Part shown: piece after piece, positions 42,192 through 49,188 of the stretch
Numbering within the stretch: the stretch's first letter is position 1
Layout: each line of letters starts with the position of its first letter
Assembly (NCBI GenBank): GCA_013214355.1
Contig: JABSSL010000035.1
Span: 1-49,188 of the forward strand
Length of the DNA stretch: 49,188 nucleotides
Direction of reading: 5' to 3'
Source of the DNA: Saprospiraceae bacterium
GTDB lineage: Bacteria; Bacteroidota; Bacteroidia; Chitinophagales; Saprospiraceae
The notes under the pieces: generated by a model
What the model was told of the DNA's origin: nothing
Seen by the model: the letters and a program-made list of their open reading frames with translations, nothing else
Database searches by the model: none
Program-made: the position numbers and the translations under genes

Positions 42192-43481
42192 ATGAAGGAG
42201 CGTCTACTTTCCTTAGATATATTTCGAGGACTTACCATCGCCGGGATGATTTTGGTAAACAATCCTGGATCTTGGGCTACTGTTTACCCCCCTTTATTGC
42301 ACGCCGAGTGGCACGGTATTACCCCTACAGATTGGGTTTTCCCCTTTTTCCTATTTATCGTAGGAGTGGCTATTCCCTTGGCCTTAGGTAAAAGAAAGGA
42401 AAGAGGAGATGATCAAGCTGCCATTATTCAAAAAATTCTAAGGCGTGTGGCGATTATTTTCGGCCTTGGGCTTTTCCTAGCCGCTTTTCCCCGCTTCGGT
42501 ATGACGGCTGAGGACGGTAGTCTACGAACCTTTCACTATATCATCCTAGCCATATTTATGGTTTCTCTCTTTACCCGAGAAGCCTCGTCTTCGGAGAGTA
42601 GCACTAAGAAAATAGCAGGTTGGGTGGCCTTAGGAGCGATTGGAGTGATGGTGATTATAGGTTTCTTTGGATATGACTTTAGCCGGTTGCGAATACCGGG
42701 AGTGCTGCAGCGAATTGCCTTGGTGTACGGTGCTTGTGGCATTCTGTTTTTGAAATCTAACTGGAAGACACAAGCTTGGGTCGGACTAGGTTTGTTGTTA
42801 CTCTATTGGTTTCTAATGATGGTCGTGCCTGTTCCGGGGATAGGGCCTGCTAACTTAGAGCCAACTACAAATCTGGGCGCATGGTTTGACAATCTGCTAT
42901 TGAAGGGGCATATGTACAGCCAAACCAAAGTTTGGGATCCGGAGGGTTTACTATCTACACTCCCTGCCATCACCACTGGCATTATAGGTATGTTAACTGG
43001 CACCTGGGTCAAGACTGATCGAGGTCACTATGAAAAGGTGGCCGGCATGTTGGTCGCAGGCGTCCTATTGCTAGCCATAAGCCACGTTTGGGACCTAAGT
43101 TTTCCCATCAATAAGAAGATATGGACTAGTTCTTACGTATGTTATACCGGAGGGGTTGCTTTACTTATTCTAGGAGTAATCTATTGGTTGGTAGACATTC
43201 ATTCCTATTCGAAATGGGCAAAACCTTTCATTATCTATGGCACCAACGCCCTTTTCGTTTATGTAATGTCCGGTTTAGTGGTAAAAACCATGTTTGCCAT
43301 CAAATGGGTAGGTGCGGAAGGACAAAACTGGAATATTTATAGTTGGTTGTACAACAACCTATTCACCCCTATTTTCAGCAGCCCTTACAATGCCTCTTTG
43401 GCCTATGCCCTAGCTAATGTCTTGTTCTTCTTTGGTCTGGCTTGGGTACTGTATCGCGCAAAAATCTTTATCAAAGTGTAA
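42192..43481 (+). CDS. HGSNAT-like membrane acyltransferase (DUF5009/COG4299)
   Basis: A 429-residue polytopic membrane protein (about ten helices) related to human heparan-alpha-glucosaminide N-acetyltransferase. It starts with LSLDIFRGLTIAGMILVNNP and HGITPTDWVFPFFLFIVGVA, the conserved entry including the His/Asp-rich loop, and later RIPGVLQRIALVY and WVKTDRG. It probably acetylates a cell-surface or exported sugar across the membrane. The neighbouring AraC regulator may control it or the beta-lactamase-like hydrolase. Confidence 0.92.
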   Translation: MKERLLSLDIFRGLTIAGMILVNNPGSWATVYPPLLHAEWHGITPTDWVFPFFLFIVGVAIPLALGKRKERGDDQAAIIQKILRRVAIIFGLGLFLAAFPRFGMTAEDGSLRTFHYIILAIFMVSLFTREASSSESSTKKIAGWVALGAIGVMVIIGFFGYDFSRLRIPGVLQRIALVYGACGILFLKSNWKTQAWVGLGLLLLYWFLMMVVPVPGIGPANLEPTTNLGAWFDNLLLKGHMYSQTKVWDPEGLLSTLPAITTGIIGMLTGTWVKTDRGHYEKVAGMLVAGVLLLAISHVWDLSFPINKKIWTSSYVCYTGGVALLILGVIYWLVDIHSYSKWAKPFIIYGTNALFVYVMSGLVVKTMFAIKWVGAEGQNWNIYSWLYNNLFTPIFSSPYNASLAYALANVLFFFGLAWVLYRAKIFIKV

Positions 43482-43505
43482 TAATTTTCCAACCTATGGG
43501 GATGG

Positions 43506-43553
43506 CAGGTGTCTTTGCTTAAAACCCGATCTGGAATATGACAAAGACACCTG
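43506..43553 (+). promoter_or_regulatory. Inverted repeat spanning the AraC start codon
   Basis: CAGGTGTCTTTG (43506-43517) and CAAAGACACCTG (43542-43553) are perfect 12-bp complements separated by 24 nt; the ATG (43538-43540) lies in the loop and the right arm covers codons 2 to 6. In mRNA it would fold over the initiation region; as DNA it could be a regulator site. Confidence 0.75.
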
Positions 43554-44356
43554 ACCGCTTCCTGGCTCTTAATCAGTTTCTAGTTGATCCGCAATCTCAG
43601 TTGTTTGTCGTCGATCAATTCTACCAACCCAATCGTCATTTTCCGCAGCATAAGGATAAAATCTCCAAGATCAGCATCGTACTGAATGGTCAGTTAAAAG
43701 AATCTACCAGGAGAACGGAGATCTTTGCTAAAAGTGCGAGTCTAGTAGTAAAACCCCGTACTGCCTTACATACGAACACCTTTGGTCCAAAAGGATCGAG
43801 GGTCATATCCATCCTAGTAAAAGATGCGTACTGGCAAGAGAACGACCTTAATGGGATTCTACAAAAATTACAATGGTTTCATGACCTCCACCATGCCCGG
43901 GCGGGCTTGCAGTTTGTAAAGGAACTGTATGAAACGCCATCTGCAGCAGGCTTGGAGGAGAACTTTATCGAGCTGTTGGCTGCGCTTGAGTATACCACTC
44001 CGGATTCAGGCACCCCACCCGCCTGGCTCTCACGCGTCAAGGAGCGCCTCGAAGACGAATCGGAAGTGCCTCCTAGCCTAAAAACTCTAGCCAAAATGGT
44101 AGGCGTGCATCCAGTATATCTGGCTCGGGTTTTTCGTAGATACTACCATCGTAGCGTTAAGGAGTTTATTCGAACCTTTCGAGTGCAGCAAGTTATAAGT
44201 CACCTCAGCTCCAGTCGGACTCCCTTGGTGCAAATCGCCATGGACGCAGGTTTCGCGGACCAGAGTCACTTCAGCCGTCAATTCAAAGGCGAGATGGGAA
44301 TGAGCCCTGGCGCCTTTCGAAAGCTATTCCAAAACCCTGGTCTGAAACTCTATTGA
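43538..44356 (+). CDS. AraC family transcriptional regulator
   Basis: A 272-residue regulator. The N-terminal part has a cupin-like sensor (about 20-110: FPQHKDKISKISIVLNGQL, then VVKPRTALHTNTFGPKGSRV). The C-terminal part has both AraC helix-turn-helix units: LAKMVGVHPVYLARVFRRYY and IAMDAGFADQSHFSRQFKGE with MSPGAFRK. It lies 56 nt after the acyltransferase gene and its start is inside a 12-bp inverted repeat. Confidence 0.93.
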   Translation: MTKTPDRFLALNQFLVDPQSQLFVVDQFYQPNRHFPQHKDKISKISIVLNGQLKESTRRTEIFAKSASLVVKPRTALHTNTFGPKGSRVISILVKDAYWQENDLNGILQKLQWFHDLHHARAGLQFVKELYETPSAAGLEENFIELLAALEYTTPDSGTPPAWLSRVKERLEDESEVPPSLKTLAKMVGVHPVYLARVFRRYYHRSVKEFIRTFRVQQVISHLSSSRTPLVQIAMDAGFADQSHFSRQFKGEMGMSPGAFRKLFQNPGLKLY

Positions 44357-44436
44357 ATAGTAGCTCTTTCCTGAGGTTTCATTTGTTCAAGACTTAGTAT
44401 CCGTTTTATCACAATTTGCGATAAAAAACGATTGTT

Positions 44437-45957
44437 ATGACTCGCAAATTTCTTGTATGTTACTTGCTCGTATTGGTGACCAACACTTTGCTTTTTGGAC
44501 AAATGCAGAAGAAAACCAAGGCAGCCTATCAAAAAGACCTACAAACATTAGTGGATTTTGCTTTTACCGAAACACAAGCCATCCCAGGAATGGCCATATC
44601 GGTGGTAAAAGATGGGAAAACAATTTTTGAGGAGGGTTTTGGATATGCCCAAGTAGAGCGCAAGCAAAAAATGAAGGAAAATACTAGCTTCTACATTGCC
44701 TCTTGTACAAAGGCCTTTACGGGACTTTTAGCAGCCATTCTAGACGAAGAGGGGATCATTCCAATGGAGGCACCCCTAGCCAGTTACTTTCCAAAAATCC
44801 AATTTGATGCGAAGTTGGAAGCGGATAAAATCACTATCCAATCTCTACTAAATCATACTTCTGGCCTCCAGAATGGTCCCATTGGCTTTCGAGCGGCTTA
44901 CAGTGGAGAGCACACCCATCAGCAAATGGTACAATTGCTTAGTCAATCCAAACCGAATCGAGCGGGTCGCGGTAATTTTCAATACACCAACGTCGGCTAC
45001 AACATTTACACTTTAATCGTTCAGGAGGTGACTGGCAAAAAATGGCAGGATCTACTAGAAGAAAAGATCTTCACGCCACTGGGTATGAATCGAACTACGG
45101 CCTACATTTCTAAGGCGAAAAAAGGGAATTGGCCAATGGCCCTTCCCTACATGTCAGAAGCGCCAGAAAAATTTCAATCGGTTTACTTGCTAAAGAAGGA
45201 TAACACCATGCAATCTGCAGGAGGCTTAATCACTACTGCGAGTGATCTGGCCACCTGGGCAACTGTACAACTCAATACAGGAAAACTGAACGGCAAACAA
45301 ATTTTCTCCGAAAAAGTAATGCAAGATGCGCAGCAGCCATGGGCTACCACAGATGAACGTCGAGGCCCTTTCCAGGGAGAAGGGTATGGCTATGGATGGA
45401 TGGCGGGGAAATTGGGGGAGGAAAAGGCGGTTTGGCACTCTGGCGGCTTCCCTGGCTATCTGTCGCTTATGTCCTTCATGCCTGAGCATCAGATCGGGGT
45501 TAATGTGTTGATCAACGAACCGCTGGTGGGGTTTCGTTTGATGTATTTAATCGCTGCTTTCTCTTATGACTGGTGGTTGAAAGACGAAGATGTACTGACA
45601 GAATACAAAGCTCAGATACAGGAAATGGCTCAACAGCTGAGTCAACAACAGGAAAAGATAGCTGCTCATCGGAAGAAATTGGCAGCGCGTAAGTGGCAAT
45701 TGACCGAAGACTTCAAAGCATTTAGCGGTCGCTACGTCAATGAAGGTTATGGTACGATTGAGATAGATGGTAGTAATGGACAGCTTGCTGTTAAAATGGG
45801 GAATATGCATTGTATTGCCACCCCGTACACCAAGGAGAATACAGCTAGGGTAGAAATGGTGCCTGGAAGAGGTGAAGTGCTCGTTTTCAATGTTGAAGAC
45901 GGGAAAGTGACTGAACTTAAGACCGATGGAGATATTTTCAAAAAGGTCTCCAAGTAA
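44437..45957 (+). CDS. Serine hydrolase, beta-lactamase/DD-peptidase family
   Basis: A 506-residue exported class C beta-lactamase-like hydrolase. A signal peptide (about 1-21) is followed by the active-site SCTK (Ser89-Lys92), YTN (Tyr183-Asn185) and HSGG (His334-Gly337). The C-terminal 120 residues, after a helical linker (AQQLSQQQEKIAAHRKKLAA), resemble the DUF3471/lipocalin-like tail of many environmental members. Typical substrates are esters or D-amino-acid peptides rather than beta-lactams; not determined here. Confidence 0.92.
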   Translation: MTRKFLVCYLLVLVTNTLLFGQMQKKTKAAYQKDLQTLVDFAFTETQAIPGMAISVVKDGKTIFEEGFGYAQVERKQKMKENTSFYIASCTKAFTGLLAAILDEEGIIPMEAPLASYFPKIQFDAKLEADKITIQSLLNHTSGLQNGPIGFRAAYSGEHTHQQMVQLLSQSKPNRAGRGNFQYTNVGYNIYTLIVQEVTGKKWQDLLEEKIFTPLGMNRTTAYISKAKKGNWPMALPYMSEAPEKFQSVYLLKKDNTMQSAGGLITTASDLATWATVQLNTGKLNGKQIFSEKVMQDAQQPWATTDERRGPFQGEGYGYGWMAGKLGEEKAVWHSGGFPGYLSLMSFMPEHQIGVNVLINEPLVGFRLMYLIAAFSYDWWLKDEDVLTEYKAQIQEMAQQLSQQQEKIAAHRKKLAARKWQLTEDFKAFSGRYVNEGYGTIEIDGSNGQLAVKMGNMHCIATPYTKENTARVEMVPGRGEVLVFNVEDGKVTELKTDGDIFKKVSK

Positions 45958-45978
45958 ATTCTGACAATAAGAAAACGT

Positions 45979-46021
45979 GGATCGGGCAGATGCCTCCGCT
46001 GAGTGGCATCCGCCCCGATCC
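45979..46021. terminator. GC-rich hairpin after the serine hydrolase gene
   Basis: GGATCGGGCAGATGCC (45979-45994) pairs with GGCATCCGCCCCGATCC (46005-46021), with a two-base internal mismatch and one bulge, 10-nt loop. GC-rich and without a T-run; it lies between convergent genes. Confidence 0.45.
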
Positions 46022-46096
46022 CTCAACCTTCGGGGTGACGCAAATTATCGGTTAGAAATTGCAGTATGAATCCGGTGAGGTCATGTTGAAGGCTAG

Positions 46097-46615
46097 TTAA
46101 TCGTCAGATTTGTTGTCCTTCTTACGGTACATGCCATCAAAGGCGGTATTCCAATTCTTACCCCCATCTGAAGACATTTTCCAGATTTGCCTGACGGAAC
46201 CATCCGCTTGCGGATGATAAGACATATCAAAAAGGACCATTTGGCCATTTTGGCCGGGTGATTTCCCCTTCATTTGCATCACATTATCCTGATACTTCCC
46301 CTTAAAGTGGTAGGTTGCCCCACTCATATCTACCCAGACCTGATTCCAGGTAGAATCTTTGGGGTTATAGGTGTTAAAACTTTTCCCTTGAAATCCCGAA
46401 CCTCCTGTCCAGTTCTCCTCTACTACACAACCTGCTAGAATGCGCTTGATCACGTTATGTCCTACCACGGTATCACCAGTGGTGGAATACACCTCCCAAT
46501 TTCCTACCCAGAAATCAAACTGGCTGTGGGCTTCGGTACTACAAGGGGATTGGGCCGCAAGCTGTCCTCCCATTAGGAAACCAATAATTAGCAATAGATT
46601 GTTGAAACCTTTCAT
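46097..46615 (-). CDS. Exported DUF1579-like protein
   Basis: A 172-residue secreted protein with a signal peptide (cleaved near LAAQS). FDFWVGNWEVYS, ILAGCVVEENWTGG and WVDMSGATYHFKGKYQDN match a lipocalin-like DUF1579 pattern (a 'WxGxW' opening and beta-rich remainder). Function unknown; monocistronic. Confidence 0.78.
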   Translation of the reverse strand: MKGFNNLLLIIGFLMGGQLAAQSPCSTEAHSQFDFWVGNWEVYSTTGDTVVGHNVIKRILAGCVVEENWTGGSGFQGKSFNTYNPKDSTWNQVWVDMSGATYHFKGKYQDNVMQMKGKSPGQNGQMVLFDMSYHPQADGSVRQIWKMSSDGGKNWNTAFDGMYRKKDNKSDD

Positions 46616-46719
46616 ATTTGATTTTTGACGAAAGGTAAAGGATGAGCGGGCCTCAAAAGTGCAGAATTATAAATATTTACCTGCCGAAGGGGTTTCTGCT
46701 AGTAGAAATAGATTGAACT

Positions 46720-46755
46720 AACGGCCCATTTAATGTCATCAGATGGGCAGCCGTT
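46720..46755 (-). terminator. Hairpin ending the PadR cassette
   Basis: AACGGCCCAT (46720-46729) pairs with ATGGG-CA-GCCGTT (46743-46755) with a two-base bulge, 13-nt loop. It lies 21 nt beyond the stop of the last membrane paralogue on the minus strand. The T-rich tail is weak. Confidence 0.45.
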
Positions 46756-46776
46756 TAACAGGAAATAGAAGGGAAT

Positions 46777-47475
46777 TTAGTTGGAAATAAGCGGAATGCT
46801 CGAATACTGCCGTTGAAACTCCTGATAGTGTTTCCAACTAACATGCACTACCATAGAATAAAAGAACAACAAGCCGCTGGAGAGAAGTATAGCAGCCCCC
46901 CATAGCTCAATGCCCAAGGGAATAAATAGGAAAGAAACCAACAAATCAGACAACTGGAAGAAGAAAAGTAAAGCAAAATGTATCGCACTTATCTGTAACC
47001 AGTAGGCCCGATCATAGGAAAACACAGGGACCTTCACCGGCTTTTTCCAATACAGCAAAACCGAAATGATAATGCTACTCAGTATGACCACAGATCCACA
47101 AAACCAAAATACCATGATCGGATCAGCTGCCTTTTGCAAGACCTGCTGTGTCAGCACGACCAATATCAGACTAAAGACCAATTTTGGTAGAGTAAAAAAG
47201 GCCTTAAAGTGCCGCCAGGAATTTCGCAACCACTGCTTCTCCATGGCTTTCTTCTTACTGTGTATCAATTTCAAAAATCGAATATCTCCAAAAGTATGAT
47301 AAATGTTAACCATCTCTTGCTCAAAAGAAAGATCGGGTCTTGTCTCCCATTTTTCTTCAATGGCAGAGGCAAAATGATCAACAACTTCCATCCGAATATC
47401 ATAGTGTTTCACTCCTTTGGAGCGGATAAACTGGATCAAGGTTGCTAACTGCTGATCCGTTACTTTCTTCATCAT
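46777..47475 (-). CDS. Membrane protein of the PadR cassette, paralogue C
   Basis: A 232-residue protein. Residues 1-80 are a soluble helical domain (ATLIQFIRSKGVKHYDIRME, then VVDHFASAIEEKWETRPDLS and YHTFGDIRFLKLI), followed by four membrane helices (about 92-110, 121-142, 158-180, 188-212) and a short tail. The closest match is paralogue B, with which it shares RKGVKHYDI-like, DHFASAIE and WKKPVKVP blocks. The N-terminal part resembles the HAAS domain that accompanies PadR regulators in other phyla: a DH/DYEEH-like acidic helix, then a FGDP-like turn. Function unknown. Confidence 0.8.
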   Translation of the reverse strand: MMKKVTDQQLATLIQFIRSKGVKHYDIRMEVVDHFASAIEEKWETRPDLSFEQEMVNIYHTFGDIRFLKLIHSKKKAMEKQWLRNSWRHFKAFFTLPKLVFSLILVVLTQQVLQKAADPIMVFWFCGSVVILSSIIISVLLYWKKPVKVPVFSYDRAYWLQISAIHFALLFFFQLSDLLVSFLFIPLGIELWGAAILLSSGLLFFYSMVVHVSWKHYQEFQRQYSSIPLISN

Positions 47476-47500
47476 GATCTAATTTTGGCTGCCAACGCAC

Positions 47501-48199
47501 TTAATTGATGGCAGGCGGGAGGCTAGCATACATGCGTTGAAAATCTTCATAGTTCTTCTGACTAACATGAATGATCATGCAGTAGAAGAATAATAGACTT
47601 ATACTCATATAAATAGCCAAACCCCAGGTTTCCATGCCTAGACTTGGAAAAAAGGACTGGACTAGCCAATCGGCACTATAGATAAAAGCCAGACCCGATA
47701 AATTCATAGCATTAAGCAACTGCACCTGCGCATGATCATAGGCAAAAATGGGAACCTTGACCGGTTTCTTCCAAAGGAGGAATACAAAGGTGGCAAAGCT
47801 GGTAAGAATAACCAGAAAAGCACAAAATTTGAAGATCTGTAAGGGGTTAGCGGCGGCATTAAATACTGCTTGAAAGCCTAAGATCATAGCGATTGTAATC
47901 ACCAATTTGGGTAAGGTAAAGAAGCCCTTAAAGTGCTTCCAGCAACGCCCTAGCCATTTTCGCTGTAGCGCCCTACCCTTAGTGGCTATTAGTTTCTTGA
48001 ATTTAGGATCTTTAAACTCCTGATACAGATTCACCATTTCTTCCTCAAGCACTAAGTCTGGGTTATTCTGCCATTCATCCTCAATGGCGGAGGCAAAGTG
48101 ATCCGCTATTTCCAGTTGGATATCATAGTGCTTTACGCCCTTTGCTTTAATGAACTGGACAAGGGTGTCTAACTGTAATTTAGATACTTGCTTTTCCAT
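47501..48199 (-). CDS. Membrane protein of the PadR cassette, paralogue B
   Basis: A 232-residue paralogue of the flanking genes with the same plan: N-terminal helical domain (LVQFIKAKGVKHYDIQLEI, then ADHFASAIEDEWQNNPDL and YQEFKDPKFKKLI) and four membrane helices. Residues WKHFKGFFTLPKLV and LLWKKPVKVPIFAYDHA are nearly the same in paralogue C. It starts 4 nt after paralogue A and ends 25 nt before C. Function unknown. Confidence 0.8.
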   Translation of the reverse strand: MEKQVSKLQLDTLVQFIKAKGVKHYDIQLEIADHFASAIEDEWQNNPDLVLEEEMVNLYQEFKDPKFKKLIATKGRALQRKWLGRCWKHFKGFFTLPKLVITIAMILGFQAVFNAAANPLQIFKFCAFLVILTSFATFVFLLWKKPVKVPIFAYDHAQVQLLNAMNLSGLAFIYSADWLVQSFFPSLGMETWGLAIYMSISLLFFYCMIIHVSQKNYEDFQRMYASLPPAIN

Positions 48200-48203
48200 T
48201 TCT

Positions 48204-48884
48204 TTAATTTATTTTCATAAAGCTTCGATGCCTTGCTATGCTCCTACGGACGCCGATAATGCGGAGCATAGTAGGTGCTACAATTGAAAGGAGTACGATA
48301 AGCACATAAGCCGTAGCAAAGAGCCATACATTCCAATCTACCTTATCCATTGAGTAGTATAGCAGTCTCAAGGACCAGAAAGCCACCCAAAATTCTAAGG
48401 CAAAAATGTGTATGCAAGCATCACTACTCAGGTAGCGGTTTGCTGAAAGTCTACGGAAATAAATCATCCAAATGACCACCAACAGGCCTACTTGAACCAC
48501 TAATGGGGTATAGATTAGGATGGAGAGCTGTTCCGGTAGCTTCTCTACGATCTGTTGTACGACTAATAAGGCCAGCATCAACCACAGCAATAAGGGTAGG
48601 CGGAAGAATCTCATCACCAGACCTTTAGCTTCCAACCACAGCTGTATCCACGCTGCTTTCTGCCTGCTTACCCACATTTCTCTCCATTCTGGCTCCCCAA
48701 ATTCTTTATATACTTCCAGAAACATTTGCTCAAGATTCAGTTGGCTCCCCTTCGCCCAACGATCTTCCATCAAAGAGGCCAGATGGTCAACGATTTCAGA
48801 TTGTACGTCGTAATACGGAATATCCTTTACGGCTACAAAATCGTAGAGCTGATCGATCTCTGATTTAGTCAATACTCTAGCCAT
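48204..48884 (-). CDS. Membrane protein of the PadR cassette, paralogue A
   Basis: A 226-residue member of the same trio, more divergent: N-terminal domain LTKSEIDQLYDFVAVKDIPY, YDVQSEIVDHLASLMEDRW and EFGEPEWREM, then four membrane helices. Its ATG overlaps the PadR stop by 8 nt (AATGGCTAG), so it is translationally coupled to the regulator. No enzyme motif is visible; it may sense or relay a signal to, or be controlled by, PadR. Confidence 0.8.
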   Translation of the reverse strand: MARVLTKSEIDQLYDFVAVKDIPYYDVQSEIVDHLASLMEDRWAKGSQLNLEQMFLEVYKEFGEPEWREMWVSRQKAAWIQLWLEAKGLVMRFFRLPLLLWLMLALLVVQQIVEKLPEQLSILIYTPLVVQVGLLVVIWMIYFRRLSANRYLSSDACIHIFALEFWVAFWSLRLLYYSMDKVDWNVWLFATAYVLIVLLSIVAPTMLRIIGVRRSIARHRSFMKIN

Positions 48885-49188
48885 TGAAGGTCGATTTAGG
48901 ATTTAACAAAAACTGCATCTGCTCCACAAATTGTCGAAGCTCATCCATCTTTGCGGCTTTCTCTTCTTTTCCTGCCGAGGTCAAGGTGTAATACTTGCGT
49001 TGGCGATTATTCACTAAAGCATACTCCACGGTGAGAAACCCGTCTCCTTCAAGCTTATGCAGGGCGGGGTATAGGGCCCCTTCAGTAATCACTAGCTCCC
49101 CTGCCGTCAGCTCCTTTACCTTTTGGGTAATTTCATACCCATACATCTTACCATTCTCTTCTAACAACTTCAGAATGATGGTCGATAA
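48877..49188 (-). CDS. PadR family transcriptional regulator, 5' end cut by the window
   Basis: At least 103 residues of a winged-helix PadR-type regulator. The frame is open to the window edge: LSTIILKLLEENGKMYGYEI precedes TQKVKEL, so the apparent TTG start at 49167 is internal and the true start lies beyond 49188. Family blocks: GALYPALHKLEGDGFLTVEY and RKYYTLTSAGKEE. It is the first visible gene of a four-gene minus-strand operon with three membrane paralogues. Confidence 0.93.
   Translation of the reverse strand, partial: LSTIILKLLEENGKMYGYEITQKVKELTAGELVITEGALYPALHKLEGDGFLTVEYALVNNRQRKYYTLTSAGKEEKAAKMDELRQFVEQMQFLLNPKSTFNG

Noticed and set aside
1-49188. tRNA, rRNA, prophage or transposon
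   Set aside because: No tRNA T-loop (GGTTCGA-type) with a cloverleaf, no rRNA blocks, no integrase or transposase, and no terminal inverted repeats were seen by eye.

Overview
The window is a gene-dense chromosomal stretch with mid-40s GC (by eye) from a Bacteroidota bacterium, most likely of the Saprospiria (Lewinella/Haliscomenobacter-like). Grounds: a DUF3276/PUR-type protein, TPR-bearing sensor kinases, a LytS/LytTR pair of the PF06580 type, GIN-domain and DUF5694 proteins, the Bacteroidota 'asparagine synthetase B-like' family, and several promoter boxes of the form TAnnTTTG. I see no prophage, insertion sequence, CRISPR array, rRNA or tRNA. The species call is inference.

Layout. 0.1-3.3 kb (minus): putative catabolic operon of an MFS transporter, a Tat-exported Gfo/Idh oxidoreductase and a COG2159 amidohydrolase that carries a frameshift. 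3.3-7.4 kb (minus): a nine-copy heptamer repeat, a polyprenyl-phosphate sugar transferase, a lipoprotein, a second Gfo/Idh oxidoreductase and a small membrane protein. 7.4-10.8 kb: a TPR sensor histidine kinase preceded by an unannotated 40-codon GGG peptide gene, with terminators after each, then an 0.87 kb gene-poor stretch. 10.8-18.7 kb: DUF6268 barrel, HtrA/Deg protease, two tandem 'AsnB-like' exported paralogues, a VWA-type membrane protein and the PUR-domain protein. 19-24.2 kb (mostly plus): an acyl-carrier-like protein without its serine, a conserved partner, a GNAT, a MobA-type nucleotidyltransferase fusion (minus), SufU, a DinB lipoprotein, a four-helix membrane protein and a nitrilase.

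24.2-33.8 kb: a metal ABC permease fused to a DtxR-type repressor with a palindromic operator in front of it, a GT4 glycosyltransferase, IscA-type and cysteine desulfurase genes, a short methylmalonyl-CoA mutase small subunit, an AI-2E family permease, a frameshifted GDSL lipoprotein esterase, a lone receiver protein, QueG and RbfA. 34-39.9 kb: RecG, a LytTR two-component pair, DUF5694 and GIN proteins. 40.1-42 kb: methionine-salvage operon mtnB-mtnD-mtnC. 42.2-46.6 kb: HGSNAT-like acyltransferase, AraC regulator with a hairpin over its start, a serine beta-lactamase-like hydrolase and a DUF1579-like protein. 46.7-49.2 kb (minus): a PadR regulator (cut by the window edge) followed by three paralogous membrane proteins.

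The items most worth following are the permease-repressor fusion with its operator (a likely self-contained metal-sensing transporter resembling chlamydial YtgCR), the PadR plus triple membrane-paralogue cassette, the GGG peptide beside a periplasmic-TPR kinase, and the serine-less acyl-carrier-like protein.
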